Shown here one piece after another: positions 1-11,605 of a DNA stretch of 64,000 nucleotides. Source of the stretch: Dryobates pubescens (lineage: Eukaryota; Chordata; Aves; Piciformes; Picidae); contig NC_071642.1 in NCBI RefSeq assembly GCF_014839835.1, positions 11,219,455 to 11,283,454 on the forward strand, in the 5' to 3' direction. How positions within the stretch are numbered: position 1 is the first letter of the stretch; every line of letters starts with the position of its first letter. The position numbers and the translations under genes are program-made. The notes beneath the pieces were generated by a model. It worked only from the letters and a program-made list of their open reading frames with translations, made no database searches and was not told the origin of the DNA.

Positions 1-245
1 GTGCTGGGCAGGTGCTGGGCGGTGCTGGGCAGGAGCTGGGCAGGAGCTGGGTGGTGCTGGGCAGGAGCTGGGTAGGAGCTGGGCAGGTGATGGGCAGGAG
101 CTGGGCAGTAGCTGGGTGGTGCTGGGCAGGAGCTGGGCAGGAGCTGGGCAGGTGCTGGGCAGGTGATGGGCAGGAGCTGGGCAGGTGCTGGGCAGGTGAT
201 GGGCAGGAGCTGGGCAGGTGCTGGGCAGGTGATGGGCAGGAGCAA
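1..245. repeat. G-rich minisatellite, cut by the left edge
   Basis: The sequence is built from variants of a 12-bp word, GCTGGGCAGGAG, alternating with GGTGATGGGCAG and GGTGCTGGGCAG. From about 165 the variants settle into a larger repeating block of about 36 bp. The array begins outside the window, so its full length is unknown. The plus strand carries frequent runs of three G. The open frames across it are a by-product of the repeat and do not look like protein. Confidence 0.9.
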
Positions 246-1487
246 AGCTGCACGAAGCCCTTTCCGGGGAGATGCTCCCGGGAGATGCTCCCGAGCGAGG
301 TCTCGGTGCTCCCGGGCTGCTCCCGGGCTGCTCCCGGGCCCATTCCCCTCGGTGGCCGTGAGATGGCACCAGCCTCCCGCAGCTGCCGCAACCGGGCGTG
401 GGGGGCAAGTCCCCAGTGCCTCACCACCGTCCCCAGTAGAGCTCTGCCCCAGTTTGCCGCCGGAGCATCCTTTGGGGGGCTTCATGTGAATGTCCTTGAG
501 GTCCCTCCCACCCTGGCAGTGCGACTCTGTGTGCCAGGCCCACAGAGAGCATGGAGCTGTGGGCAAGCACAGCAGTGCAGCATCTCCAGTGCATCACTCA
601 GACGTTTGCCAAGGGAAACTCAGGGCCTGGAAACTCTTCCTCTGGCCAAGGGAAGTCTCCGAGCTGAGGCACCAGGACAGCAGCCTGCAGAGCCAGGTGG
701 GCTGAGGAGCTGCCTTTGTCTGCTCGGCACCGCAGCCCAGCGCTCTGAAAGACATCGCACTGGTTCCTTCGTGGCCAGCCTCCCGCCGAGAGGAACAATG
801 CCATCTGCATCCCCAGCGAGCCCAGCACAGCCGGGGAGTCTGCCGGGGAAGCACAGCAATGGGAAGGGCTGGGCGGTGTTTGGGGTTGGGGCTGAACCCC
901 TCCTGGCTTTTCCTTTCAGCCTGTACCAACCTGCACGTGCTCCTGAGGGACCGGGAAAGGGCTGCTGATGAGGACAGGCTTGATGGAGGGCACCTGAAGA
1001 GCTGGAGGTACCTGGAGGGAAACCTTTCTGCCTATGGTAAGGGCAGGGAGCTTGTGGGGATCTGCTCGGAACGTGCCTGCACAGAGGGACCGAGGTGCTT
1101 AAGCCCAGGAGGATAATTTACAGGGAAACATAAACTGGCTGTTTTCCAACAGGATGATAACATCCAGGTCCCAGCCCTTAGGCTGTTTAATGATCTGTGC
1201 AAGCAGAGTGCCAGGCTCCCCCAGCAGTGGCACCTGACTGCTCTTCAGGCTGTACCACACAAGCTGTGCTGAGCTGAGTGCCCAGCTCGGAGCCTGCATC
1301 CACACCACGAAGCTCTCGAGCTTGGTCTTGCGTTGGTTTTGTCCCTGCACAGTGGCACTGGCAAAGGGACAGAAGGAATAGAGAACCCTCCTCATCAAGG
1401 GGCACAAGGGGAGCATGGCCCCAGGTCCTGTCCAGCTGTTCAACCAGGCAGTCTGCAAGGTGCTGGGAACCCCCTCTGAAGACCATT
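246..1487. other. Intergenic, nothing recognised
   Basis: GC-rich single-copy-looking sequence. The first 100 bases hold short repeats of the word GCTCCCGGG that look like decayed continuation of simple repeats. No exon with convincing splice sites or protein similarity is seen on either strand. Confidence 0.5.
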
Positions 1488-1735
1488 CATAGAAGGAGTT
1501 GGGTTGGAAGGGACCTCAAAGATCATCCAGTTGCAAGCCCCTGCCATGGGCAGGGACACTTCCCCCCAGCCCAGATTGCTTAAGGACTCATCCAGCCTGG
1601 CCTTGAACACCTCCAAGCAGGGGGCATCCACAACCTCCCTGGACACCCTGTGCCAGTGCCTCCCCACCCTCCCTGTCAAGAATTTCTTCCTCATCTCCAG
1701 CCTCTCCTCCTTGTTTGTCTTCAGTGCCTGTGCCC
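1488..1735 (-). mobile_element. CR1 LINE fragment (3' end)
   Basis: Reads as the reverse complement of the conserved CR1 3' region: GGTTGGAAGGGACCTCAAAG, then the CCATGGGCAGGGACAC word, the CTTGAACACCTCCA word and the AAGAATTTCTTCCTCATCTC word in the usual order. It is 5'-truncated as most CR1 copies are. Confidence 0.9.
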
Positions 1736-2309
1736 AGAGCTGGTGGCAGTTATCCTTACCCAGCAGGTCAGTGTGAACAGCCCCTGGGGCACCTCAAGGT
1801 CTGCATCACAAGGCAGTGATGCTGGGCTTCCCCAGAACCCCCTGTTTTTCAATCCCCCAGACACATGTGGGATGGTCCAAGGGGCTGCTGCTGGCACGGA
1901 GCAGGGCACTTTGGCAGATACAGCTTAAAGAAAAGAAAGGGGGGGGAGGGGAGGGGGGAGGGAAAAACCTGGTGGAAAAATGTCCCCTCCAGCCCTCTGG
2001 TTGAATTAAACCACATGGATATTGGTAAAGTACAGCGGAAAGGAACAGCTCTCCAGCACATGCTCAGCAGCAGAGTCCTGTTTCAGAGATCTCAGAAACG
2101 CAGTGGCTGAACGCTGAAACAATATAGCCTTCAGAGGAGGCCATTTGGAAGTGATTAAGCAGCCCCAGCTCCCCCTGCAAAGCACCAAGTTAGTGCCTCA
2201 CGCCGGTAACAACTGTCAGCTGCTAACAACCTGAGGGGGGGGAAGAAATCAAACTCGGTCCTGCATCATCTGAGCTTCCAAGTGAGCAGGACACCAGCGA
2301 GGGAGGTGT
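1736..2309. other. Intergenic, with purine-rich low-complexity tract
   Basis: No gene recognised. A run of G and A at about 1926-1967 on the plus strand is simple low-complexity DNA. Confidence 0.5.
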
Positions 2310-2583
2310 TAGAAGGGCTGTGATAGGATGAGGACAAATGACTTGGAGCTGGAAGAGAGAGGATTGAGACTGGAGAGGGGGAAGAATCAGTGACAGTGAG
2401 GGTGGGGAGGCACTGGAACAGGCTGCCCAGGGAGGCTGTGGATGTCCCCTCCCTGGAGGTGTTCAAGGCCAGCTTGGATGAGACCTTGAACAACCTGGAC
2501 TGGCAGAGGTGTCCCTGCCCACAGCAGGGGATTGGAACTGGAGGAGCTTTAAGGTCCCTTCCAGCCCAACCCATTCTGTGGCA
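2310..2583 (+). mobile_element. CR1 LINE fragment (3' end)
   Basis: Sense-orientation CR1: the GATTGAGACTGGAGA word, GGAGGCACTGGAACAGGCTG, GAGGTGTTCAAGGCC and the closing GGTCCCTTCCAGCCCAACCC word followed by ATTCTGTG. Its orientation is opposite to the copy at 1488. Confidence 0.92.
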
Positions 2584-3287
2584 CCACCAAGCTGCACCTT
2601 ACACAGAGCCAGCTCCAGGCCACACACTTCCCCCCCTGCACAGACCCAGCCCTGCTCTGACAGGAGGGCACAGGGTGGTGTACCCCAGGCCCACAGCCTC
2701 CCGTTTTGCTTCCATTCAGGGGCAAACAGGCTGAGTCTGGCAGCCAGACCCTGACTCCTGCCCAGGGCACAGCCTGGCAAAGCACCACAGGAGCAGGCAG
2801 GGGCTGGGCTTTGCAAGAACTGCTGATGCTGCTTCCACTCTTCCTGTCTTTTAAACGATAAAAACTGAAAATCTGCCCAAACCTGACTGCTCTGTGCCCT
2901 GAAGGGAGCCTTGCCAGCTGCACTCTCGGGCGTAAGCAGTGCAGGAGGGAGCTCAGAGTCCCTTTGAACATTAAACCTGCTCTGCTTTCCAGGGACTTTT
3001 CAGCTTAGCAGCGAGGAACTGAAGCTATCCAGCACTGTGTTGGTGGTATCAAGATCAAACAGCTCAGGAAGTCTTAGTTAAGCAAAAATCACACACCTCA
3101 TGCTGTAATGTAGAAGCTGCTTCTCCCATCCCCAAATCTGAAGTGATTAAGGAGGATGTTTGTCCAGCCAGCCCCAGCAGCGAGTGTCAGCCCCAGGCAA
3201 AGGCAGCACCAGGGCCCGAGGAGGTGCTCCCAAAAGCTTCTCCTGCAGCTGTACAACCAGCAAGGTCCCAGCACTGCAAAAACATCG
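2584..3287. other. Intergenic, nothing recognised
   Basis: Mixed-composition sequence between two CR1 fragments. No splice-flanked open frame resembles a known protein. Confidence 0.5.
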
Positions 3288-3415
3288 ACTCACAGAATGC
3301 ACTGGGTTGGAAGGGACCCCCCAAAGGTCACCTTGTCCAAACCCCCTGCAGTCAGCAGAGACATCTCCAACTAGATCAGGTTGCTCAGGACCCCACCAGG
3401 TTTGACCTTGACTGT
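3288..3415 (-). mobile_element. CR1 LINE fragment, older subfamily
   Basis: Shows CACAGAATGCACTGGGTTGG, AGGTCACCTTGTCCAAACCC and the word CAGAGACATCTCCAACTAGA in order, the 3' end of a CR1 subfamily that differs from the CCATGGGCAGGGACAC type. The copy at 32219 is of the same kind. Divergence rises after 3415 and the left limit of the element is uncertain; it may extend to about 3560. Confidence 0.8.
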
Positions 3416-5934
3416 CTCTCTGAACCAGCAGAGATGTCTGTGGGCGTCCCAGGCTGCCAACCCCACCCCAGAGGCATCCAGACCTGCAGACCTCTGTCAG
3501 ATGGTCTGTCCTGCAGTGGGATGCCACTGCATGTCCCACCAGAGCACGGTCAGCCTGCACTTTGGGCTGGGAGCTGTACAGAGATCAAATTCCCCATGTC
3601 TTAGGCCTGAGAACTTCCAGAAAAGGAGATGTTTCAAATTTGCTTGAGGAAAGGGAAATGTTGGTAACATGACCAACAGCTGGGAGCTCAAAACAGAACC
3701 AGAGCACAGAGCAAACCCAGCCGGAGCCCGGGGAGCCTGGCAGCCCCCAGCGCACTGAGCTGGGCCCACTGGCGGCACCAGTGACAGGAGCCCCAGGCTG
3801 TCCTCTGTGCCTGCAGCCCCTGCCAGGCATTTTCTCCCTGCCTCAGTGAAGGTCTGGCAGTTCCAGCAGCACCCAGAAGTTCCTGGCATGTCAGAAATCA
3901 GCTCAGGATTTTCCACTCTTCTAACTTCTTTGTTTGCTCCTCAGTCCCATGCTGCTTCACTGTTTTTTCCTGGGCTGGGTGACAGTCAGGAGCCAGTGAC
4001 AGACGTGTGCACTGCTACTGCCATTAGCCAAAGGGCTCCAGGATGTGCTTCACGTCCCTGGAGCACATTAGATGCTCTGGCAGAACAACTTCAGCCCCCC
4101 ATGACCTCTGCCACACCCAGCTCCCCAAAATCCCAACCTGTCCCCGTCCCCAAGAGCCTTCTCCGGGCACCTCTGGATGGAGTTGATGTTCTTAGAGGTC
4201 TGCTCCAGCAGAAACAGTTCTCTGATTCTGTGTGGTGCAGGGTGAGGCAGACCCTGCTGTGGGGGGTGAGGACAAGGTACTGCCAGGAACCCCTCCTGCC
4301 TGCCAGTTGGCTCCCTCCAGCCCACACTTGCAGACACAGCATCTGGCATCTGTCTCTCTCCCACCTTCACAGAGAAGACCTCACCGGCTGAGCTCAGGCA
4401 CATCCCCCCTCCTCTGCCCAGAGACAGAGATCCATGTCCAAGCAGGGGGGGGGCAGCGGGGAAGAGGAGCTGGTGCTGCTGCAGGAGAGAGCTGGGGGAG
4501 CAGTGTGCCAGGGGCTGCGGCCCCTGTTAATCTGCTGAGGCTGAAGCCCGAGCAGCTCTTTGCCGAGAGGCATCGGCTGCCGTCCCGGCTGCGCTCGGGA
4601 GCATTCCTGAGCACACAGCTTCGCTATTTGTATTATTATTATTTGCTTGTTCCTTTAACGATGTTGAACATGCTCCGAGACCCTTAATCACTGAGGAGAT
4701 TACAGCAGACTCCCCGAGGGCTGACGAATGGGCTGAGGAAAGCCAAGAATAGCTTTGCTGACAGCCCGCCCTGCCCCGAGCAGCCTTGGAGGGGAGAGGA
4801 GGGATGGGCGAGGGGAGCAGCCCCTTCCTGCACCCCAGGCAGGAGGCTCCCACCCAGCTCCCTCTGTGCTGCAGCAGCCAGGCGTGGGGGAAGCCCCTTG
4901 CAGCCCTGCAGGGTCAGCCGTGCCGGGACCACAAGCCTGGCCCAGTGCATCTGGGGTGCCCTGAGCTCCCCTCCTTGGGCACACGCTGGTGCGGGCAGGG
5001 GGGGAGCCTCTCGCGCTGCTGCCCAGGCAGGCATCCCTCGATGCCAGTTACCCCAGGGCTGGAGAAAGTGAGAACAGAGCATTTTGGTCCAGCAGCTGCT
5101 GAGGACATGCTGGGGTGACACAGGGGTGGCCCTGCAGCTCATCTGGAGCCACTCTCCCCCATCTCGGAGACTTGAGTGCTTTGAGCGGCGTGTGGGGGAC
5201 AATTGTCCTTCCTTGGAGCCTGCTGTGAGGCCAGTGGAAAAGCATTTCCAAAAGGATTTGCCTCTCTGGGCACCATGGAAGGCAGAGAGGGAACAGCATC
5301 AGGGTTCTCCTGCCCCCCAGCCCGGCCCTCACCCGCTGAGAGGCTTCAGTGTGGGAAACCCAGGACCTGCCCTTTGCAGGGCAGGAGGCAGTTTCCCTGG
5401 CTATCCATCTCAGGGCTTATCCCATCATCCTGTAAATTAAAGAAAGAAAAAATAACAAGAAAGAAGAAAGAAAAGGAATCCTTTCCATGCCATATACTCC
5501 TTTGTATGACACCAGGAATTATGAATTGATAAAGATTTCCTATTATCTTCTAAAATCTACCACTGCAGCCCCTCAGCGAGGCCGTGCCCGTAATTGCAAG
5601 CAGATGTCTTGCTCTGCTGACACGTTAAGTAGAAGCAGAGAGACCCTGCTGCTATCTCCCATCAACAATTTGCACTAAAGCAGAGAACAGATTTTCACAG
5701 AGCAGGACTGCTGGAGGAGAAGGGGAGATTAAGTTCCTGCAGCCCAGGCGTCTCAGCGTTACAGCAAAACAAGGCAGCTGGGGAAAACAATGAACTCCAA
5801 ACAGTCCTAATCCCAAAGCAGCCCAGAGCTTTTGTGAAGGAAAATGAATTTGCTGAAACTAATACTGCCAGAACCCGAGGAGAGTGCAGGGGCTGAGGTA
5901 ATGTGCCACGAAGGAGAGATGATCCAGGGAGCCA
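3416..5934. other. Intergenic, nothing recognised
   Basis: About 2.5 kb without a recognisable gene. A short TATT trinucleotide-like stretch lies near 4628 and an A/G-rich stretch near 5438-5478. Open frames here are short, overlap on both strands and lack similarity that I recognise. Confidence 0.45.
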
Positions 5935-6180
5935 CGGAGATGTGGGGCTGGAAGAGGCCTTTGAGAGCACCAGGTCCAACCATTCACCCACAGCTCACAA
6001 CCCCAGCACTGCTGCTGAGCCACTGCCACTGAGCCACATCCCTCAGCACCACACCCAGGTGGCTTTTGAACACCTCCAGGGATGGAGACTCCAGCACCTC
6101 CCTGGGCAGCCTGTGCCAGTGCCTGGGAACCCTTCCTGCGAGGACATTGTTCCTAATGTCCACATCCCTAGACCCTGCTG
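5935..6180 (-). mobile_element. CR1 LINE fragment
   Basis: Minus-orientation CR1 of the subfamily with CTGGAAGAGGCCTTTGAGA, CCACATCCCTCAGCACCAC and CTCCAGGGATGGAGACTCCA. The same subfamily recurs at 29637. Confidence 0.85.
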
Positions 6181-6213
6181 GCCACACTATTGCTGACACA
6201 AGCCAGGAGGCCT

Positions 6214-6470
6214 TTGATCACAGAACGGGTTGGGTTGGAGGAGACCTCAAATATCATCCAGTTCCAGCGCCCTGCCATGGGCAGAGACACCTCCCACCAG
6301 CCCAGGTGGCTCAGGGCCTCATTCAGCCTGGCCTTGAACACCTCCAAGGCAGGAGGCATCCACAGCCTCCCTGGGCAACCTGTGCCAGTGTCTCCCCACC
6401 CTCACTGTCCAGAATTTCTTCCTCCTCTCCAGTCTCAATCTGCCCTCTCCCAGCTCAAGGCTCAGAGATG
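6214..6470 (-). mobile_element. CR1 LINE fragment
   Basis: Minus-orientation CR1 of the CCATGGGCAGAGACACCTCC type, running through CTTGAACACCTCCAAGGCAG to the CAATCTGCCCTCTCCCAGC word. It sits about 35 bp from the preceding CR1 of another subfamily in the same orientation, so two separate insertions are likely. Confidence 0.9.
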
Positions 6471-6828
6471 TGTGGCAGGAGGCTGCTGGTCCTGCAGCAG
6501 GGCTCTGGGGCAGAGCACGGAGCCCGATCACTCTGAGCAGCCCGGGAATTATCCATAGAAGTGGAAGTGACAGTGTGTTTAGCAAACATTAAACTCAGGA
6601 AGCTTAAAAGGTCTTCGAGGATTATTAAATAAACATTTGGGGTGAGTGAGAGGAAAGAATATGAAATGGTGAAGAAACTGTAAACACTCTGGAGCAGGCA
6701 GTTAGGGGGCACGCTGACCCAGCTGGGCAGCACAGTGTTTATTAATTGAAGCACTATCACCCCTAATTGTGCCTCAGCTCTCCAGCAATCACTTAGTCAA
6801 GGGGAGGGACTTCTAGAAACATGTCCAT
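6471..6828. other. Intergenic, AT-rich
   Basis: AT-rich relative to its neighbours, about 6560-6780. No gene or repeat recognised. Confidence 0.45.
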
Positions 6829-7425
6829 GTCCACGAGTTTCTTGAATCACTTCAGGGATGGGGACTCCACCACCTCCCTGGGCAGCCTGTGCCAGTCCCT
6901 GACCACTCCTGCAGCAAAGAAATTTTTCCTCATCTCCAACCTAACCCTGCCCGGGGGCAACGTGGAGTCATTTCCTCTTATCCTATCACCTGATCCTAGG
7001 GACAAAAGAACAACCCCCACCTCACTGCAACCTCCTCTCAGGGAGCTATAGAGAGCAATGAGGTCTCCTCTCAGCCTCCTCTTCTCCAGGATGAACACCC
7101 CCAGCTCCCTCAGCTGCTCCTCCCCAGCTCTGTTCTCCAGACCCTTCATTACCCTTCTCTGGACCTGCTCCAGCCCCTCAATGTCCTTGTTGGAGTGAGG
7201 AGCCCAAAACTGAACCCAGTATTCGAGGTGTGGCCTCACCAGTGCCCAGCAGAGGGGCACCATCACATCCCTAGACCTGCTGCCACAGTCCCTGATCCAG
7301 ACCAGGATGCTGGTGGCTTTCTTGGGCACCCAGGCACACACTGGCTGAGGTTCAGCCTCTTTCAACCAGTACTCCCAGGTCCTTCTCTGCCAGGCAGTTT
7401 CCAGCCCCACTCTGCCCCAAGCCTG
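6829..7425 (-). mobile_element. CR1 LINE fragment, about 600 bp
   Basis: A longer minus-orientation CR1. Going left to right on the plus strand it shows the CAGGGATGGGGACTCCACCA word, then the reverse complement of the ORF2 end, including CTCTCCTCTCAGC-like text and CCCTTCTCTGGACCTGCTCC. On the minus strand an open frame of about 187 codons still reads as the C-terminal part of CR1 ORF2, with [20 protein letters not shown] recognisable. Confidence 0.92.
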
Positions 7426-8129
7426 GAGTGTTCATGGGGAAACAAAGCTGGAGATGGACCCCAAAGCCTGCAAGCAGCCCCATTCTGTGCTGGCTGCTCT
7501 CAGGTCCGGCTCCTGCCAGCCACGTCCTGGCTCCGCCGCTGCTGCTTTCTAGAGCAATGTCTTGGCAGCGGCTGCTGGAAGTCTCTGAAGGAAAGAATGT
7601 CTCAGACGGCAGCGAGTTTGCAGGCTGCGCACACTCCGCCTGCTCGCCGGCTGCCGGCGGCCCCGGGGGTCTTGGCAGGGCCGGGCAGGTCCTGCCGCGC
7701 AGCCCAGGTCCTGCCGCGCAGCCCAGGCGGATCCAGCTCCGCTGTGCCCAGGGCAGCCTGCGCCAGGCCTCCCGCGGCGCTGGCGGTCCCTGGCACGTCC
7801 GGGGCAGGGGCACAGAGGACCCTGCTCCCGCCACGCAAACAGCATTCTTGCGGCAGGCCGCGGGTCCGGAGCAGATTCCAGCCTCCGCTGGGAAGGGCTG
7901 GAAACAAAGCCCTCATTTTCCAGAGGCTGGGAGGCTTCCGCGCAGCAGCCGCCCACCCTGACAGGTTGACCTGCGCCGCGTCCCTGCAGGCTGCCCGGGA
8001 CGTGGCTTTGCCACAGTGCTGCGCAGCCCTGGACCCTCCGCTGGGTCTGCCTGCAGCACGGTGCAGAAGCCTCACAAGGGCAGGGCAGCCAGCACCTCAT
8101 CCCACTCCCCTTCCCAGAAGGACACCTTG
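7426..8129. other. GC-rich intergenic block with CpG-rich core
   Basis: Positions about 7600-8030 are clearly richer in G+C and CpG than the flanks and include a near-perfect 20-bp direct repeat, CAGGTCCTGCCGCGCAGCCC, at about 7687-7726. No exon is recognised. It could be an orphan CpG island or a decayed GC-rich repeat. Confidence 0.5.
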
Positions 8130-8941
8130 AATATTGAGTTCAGTTTGGGTCCAGTCGCTCCAAGAAGGACAACGAGGGGCTGGAGCGGGGCAGCAAAGCT
8201 GGGGAACAACCCCATGCAGTGCTACAGGCTGGGGTCAGAGTGGCTGAGAGCAGCCAGGTAGAGAGGGACCTGGGGGTACAGGTCGATGGTAGGCTGAACA
8301 TGAGCCTGCGGTGTGCCCAGGCAGCCAAGAGGGCCAATGGCATCCTGGCCTGGATCAGGAACAGTGTGGCCAGCAGCAGCAGGGAGGTCATTCTGCCCCT
8401 GTACACTGCACTGGTTAGGCCACACCTTGAGTCCTGTGTCCAGTTCTGGGCTCCTCAGTTTAGGAAGGAGGTTGACTTGCTGGAACGAGTCCAGAGAAGG
8501 GCAACGAAGTTGGTGAGGGGTTTGGAACACAGCCCTGTGAGGAGAGGCTGAGGGAGCTGGGGTTGCTTAGCCTGGAGAAGAGGAGACTCAGGGGTGACCT
8601 TATTGCTCTCTACAACTCCCTGAAGGGAGGTTGTAGACAGACGGATGTTGGTCTCTTCTCCCAGGCAGCCAGCACCAGAACAAGAGGACACAGTCTCAGG
8701 CTGCGCCAGGGGAGGTTTAGGCAGGATGTCAGGCGGAAGTTCTACACAGAGAGAGTGATTGCCCACTGGAATGGGCTGCCCAGGGAACTGGTGGAGTCGC
8801 CATCCCTGGAGGTGTTCAGGAGGAGACTTGATGGGGTGCTTGGTGCCATGGGTTAGTTGTTTAGGTGATGTTGGATTTGTTGATGGGTTGGACATGATGA
8901 TCTTGAAGGTCTCTTCCAACCTGGTTTATTCTATTCTAAGG
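8130..8941 (+). mobile_element. CR1 LINE fragment, about 800 bp
   Basis: Sense-orientation CR1 carrying the end of ORF2 (GTACACTGCACTGGTTAGGC, GGCAACGAAGTTGGTGAGG, GAGGAGACTCAGGGGTGACC) and the 3' region ending in TTCTATTCTA. The first 80 bp (8130-8210) resemble a stretch that recurs further on at 8440-8500, so this may be two CR1 pieces side by side. An open frame of about 110 codons at 8219-8551 is ORF2 remnant. Confidence 0.92.
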
Positions 8942-9045
8942 GTCTGGAGAAGGTGGCTGGGGAGGAGCAGCTGAGGGAGCTGGGGTTGCTTAGCCTGGAG
9001 GAGGCTGAGGGGAGACCTCCTTGCTCTCTGCATCTCCCATGAAGC
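8942..9045 (+). mobile_element. Short CR1 LINE fragment
   Basis: Repeats the ORF2 end text GAGCAGCTGAGGGAGCTGGG and GTTGCTTAGCCTGGAG immediately after the 3' end of the preceding copy, in the same orientation, then stops being CR1-like at about 9045. Confidence 0.8.
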
Positions 9046-10361
9046 AGCACTTCCCGTGTGCCCCCTGTACTCGGGGGCCCACACAGCCGGGGCTGGGACC
9101 TCCACATCCATCTGTCTGTGATGGATCTGTTTTCCACAGAAGTGTCTGAAAGGAGAGGAATCACTGCTGCCCTGCCTCCTGCTCTGCTCATCATCTCAGG
9201 CCACTGCAAGCTCCCTGTTGGTGCTCTTTGCACAGCGATAGCAGCCCCGGGAGCGGTCACACTGACAGGGCACACAGAAAGCAGGCACTGAATTCAGCCC
9301 CATTCATTCTGCAGCCCCACTGCAAAAAGCAGCAGGGACAGCCCAGATGGCACAGCCAGAGCACCATGTCCCACTAGCAGCACACTCCTGTCTCTCAGGG
9401 CACCCAGTGAGGCTACACTGGAGGTTGTCTCCCAAAAAAACCAAAGCATGTCTTAGTTTAGAGCAGGCATTTACCCAAGGGCTCATAACTTAAACTAGAA
9501 CTCGAGGTCACCACCAGTGCTTGACTGACTTAGAGTGCCAGGGGGTACCCACAAGCTGCATGAGCACCAGGCTTGCCACTCCCAGTCCCTGATTCAAGCA
9601 GCCTCTCCTGCTTTTACAGGTCAGCAAATCTCTGTTTGCTGTGTCAATGCACTGGGGAGCTGGGATGTCAGCACCACATGGAATGAGTAATGCAGCTGAT
9701 AAGGAAAAGGCAATAATAGAAGCAGCTTTCAAAGAAAAGGAATTTTATTAAAGGGTTTCTTGTTCCAATCATAGAAGAGAGAAAACAGAAGCCATAAGGT
9801 GTTTATATCAACCACAAGTTTAAAACGAAGTGAAACAATCAAGGACAGATCTCTGCATCACAATACACTGTGAGAGAAGCAAGCGGTGCTCCTTGCCCTC
9901 CAGGGAACAGTCTGCACGCAGCTTGGGCTGCTGTCCTCACATCTCCAAGGTGAAAGAGGGAAGCAAAGCCCTGAGAGCAGAGCAGAGCTCCGCCAAGCCC
10001 CTAACAGCTGCCCCCCTGACACCCACCAGTGCATTCCTACAGTCTGGACGTGTGAGGGTAGCAGTGCTGCTCCCACAGCCACCAGAAGCTGTCCTCTCGC
10101 TGTCCTCCTGGCCAGGTCTCTGTTACCTCCTCCTGCATGCTGGTGCTGCTTGGCAGGACCTTCCCAGAAGCCCGAGAGCCGAGGAAGGAGATTCCCACTA
10201 ATGAAAGCAGAACTGCAAGCCTGGAAGCCTCGAGGAGTGCAGCTGTCCTGTGCTCACCACCCAGGCTGCCCACAGGGTTTGGGAAGACAGCCTGTGAGTG
10301 AAGACGTGCCCTTGTACCTGGCTGGCCATGGCACGGGCCCTGGGCAAGGGTGGAAGCTTGT
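9046..10361. other. Intergenic, nothing recognised
   Basis: No gene or repeat recognised. A TTTATT at 9744-9749 would be an AATAAA on the minus strand and is a distant, weak candidate for a 3' end of SFRP1 transcripts. Confidence 0.4.
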
Positions 10362-10560
10362 CCCAGTCCTTCCCTGTGGTCAGGCACTGGAAGAGCCTGC
10401 CCAGGGAGGTGGTGGAGTCCCCATCCCTGCAGGTGTTCAAGAAACCTGTGGCCATGGCACTTGGGGCCATGGTGGGGGTGGGTTGCTGGTTGGACTGGAT
10501 GATCTCAGAGGGCTTTTCCAACCCACACAGTTCTATGATTCTAGAATTCTAAATCTATGA
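10362..10560 (+). mobile_element. CR1 LINE fragment (3' end)
   Basis: Sense orientation: CAGGCACTGGAAGAGCCTGC, the GTGGAGTCCCCATCCCTG word, GGTTGGACTGGATGATCTCA and the terminal repeats TTCTATGATTCTAGAATTCT, which are the expected short terminal repeats of CR1. Confidence 0.92.
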
Positions 10561-11459
10561 CTCCCTCCCAGCTCCCCCAAGGGCCTTTCCCCTTTTAGGG
10601 CAAGAGCTGTGCTAGCCCCCATGCTGCTAATCAATCTACCTGCCAGAAGTATACAAATATTCCTGGGCTTACCCCCTGCAGCAATGCAAAGCCTCCTGCC
10701 TTGGGCTGCTGCCCAGGGGTTGAGCTCCACACTGCTGCTCTCTGCTTGTCTTCCAGATCTTCTCTTTCTCACAAGAGTCCCCCTTCACCTGCCACACTTC
10801 TCTAAGTTAGCTCTCTAAAATAATATTAAAACCAAGTGGAAAGACACCTTCCCTGCCTGCAGCACGATGTCACATCAGCTGCTGCTCCTCTAGTGCTGCT
10901 ATTTTTACCAGAAGCCTCCAGACACCAAGGGAGCAGGGAGGGGAGCAGCGACAAGGGCTGAACCAACCCACTGCATGCCCGCAGCAGCAGCTGGCAGATC
11001 ACAGAGCAGTTTGGCAAGAGAATGGTAGAATTACTTCCCAGGTGGATGAAAATGTCCCAGATGCTGTGTCTGGAATACAACCAAGCTGCTCAGCAGCTCC
11101 CCTCAGCTTTTCAAGGACACAGAGGGTCAGAGGGGTGGTTGAAGCAACTGAGAGAGCAAGGAGTAACATGCAATTAGAGGATGCTTTAAGTAGGTAATTA
11201 CAGTGGTAGTGTTCCTCCCGTGCATAGCTCTGAGGTGTGGGTTTCTGCAGCCCTAGAACATGGTCTGAAGTTGCAGAGTCCTCAAATGTCAGCCACGTGC
11301 CCATTCCAGAGCCATCACTCCTCACTGGCACGGTGCCCACAGGCAGCCTGGGCCAAGTCCTTCAGACAGTGCACAGAGCAGCTTGCAAAGAGCAGGAGGC
11401 ATCTCCGGGCACTCCGTGCTACCAGGCTTTCTGAACTACTTGGGCAGAAAATGCCCCAG
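10561..11459. other. Intergenic, nothing recognised
   Basis: No exon or repeat recognised. If the SFRP1 3' untranslated region has the multi-kilobase length usual for this gene, its end may fall here, but no AATAAA on the minus strand is seen. Confidence 0.4.
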
Positions 11460-11605
11460 TGGTACCAGGCTGCCCAGAGAGTCTCCATCTCTGGAGACAT
11501 TCCAAACCCACCTGGACACGTTCCTGTGTGACCTTCTCTAGACCCTGCCTTGGCAGAGGGGTTGGAGAGGTCCCTTCCATGCCTACCATTCTGTGATACC
11601 AACAA
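11460..11605 (+). mobile_element. CR1 LINE fragment, older subfamily
   Basis: Shows GGCTGCCCAGAGAGTCTCCA, CTGGAGACATTCCAAACCCA, CCTGGACACGTTCCTGTGTG and the ending GGTCCCTTCCATGCCTACCA followed by TTCTGTGATAC. The 'CTGGACACGTTCCTGTGTGA' signature belongs to an older CR1 group than the copies with CCATGGGCAGGGACAC. Confidence 0.9.

Noticed and set aside
12-968. A 318-codon frame at the left edge
   Set aside because: It starts in the minisatellite and continues through GC-rich DNA without recognisable domains or coding character.
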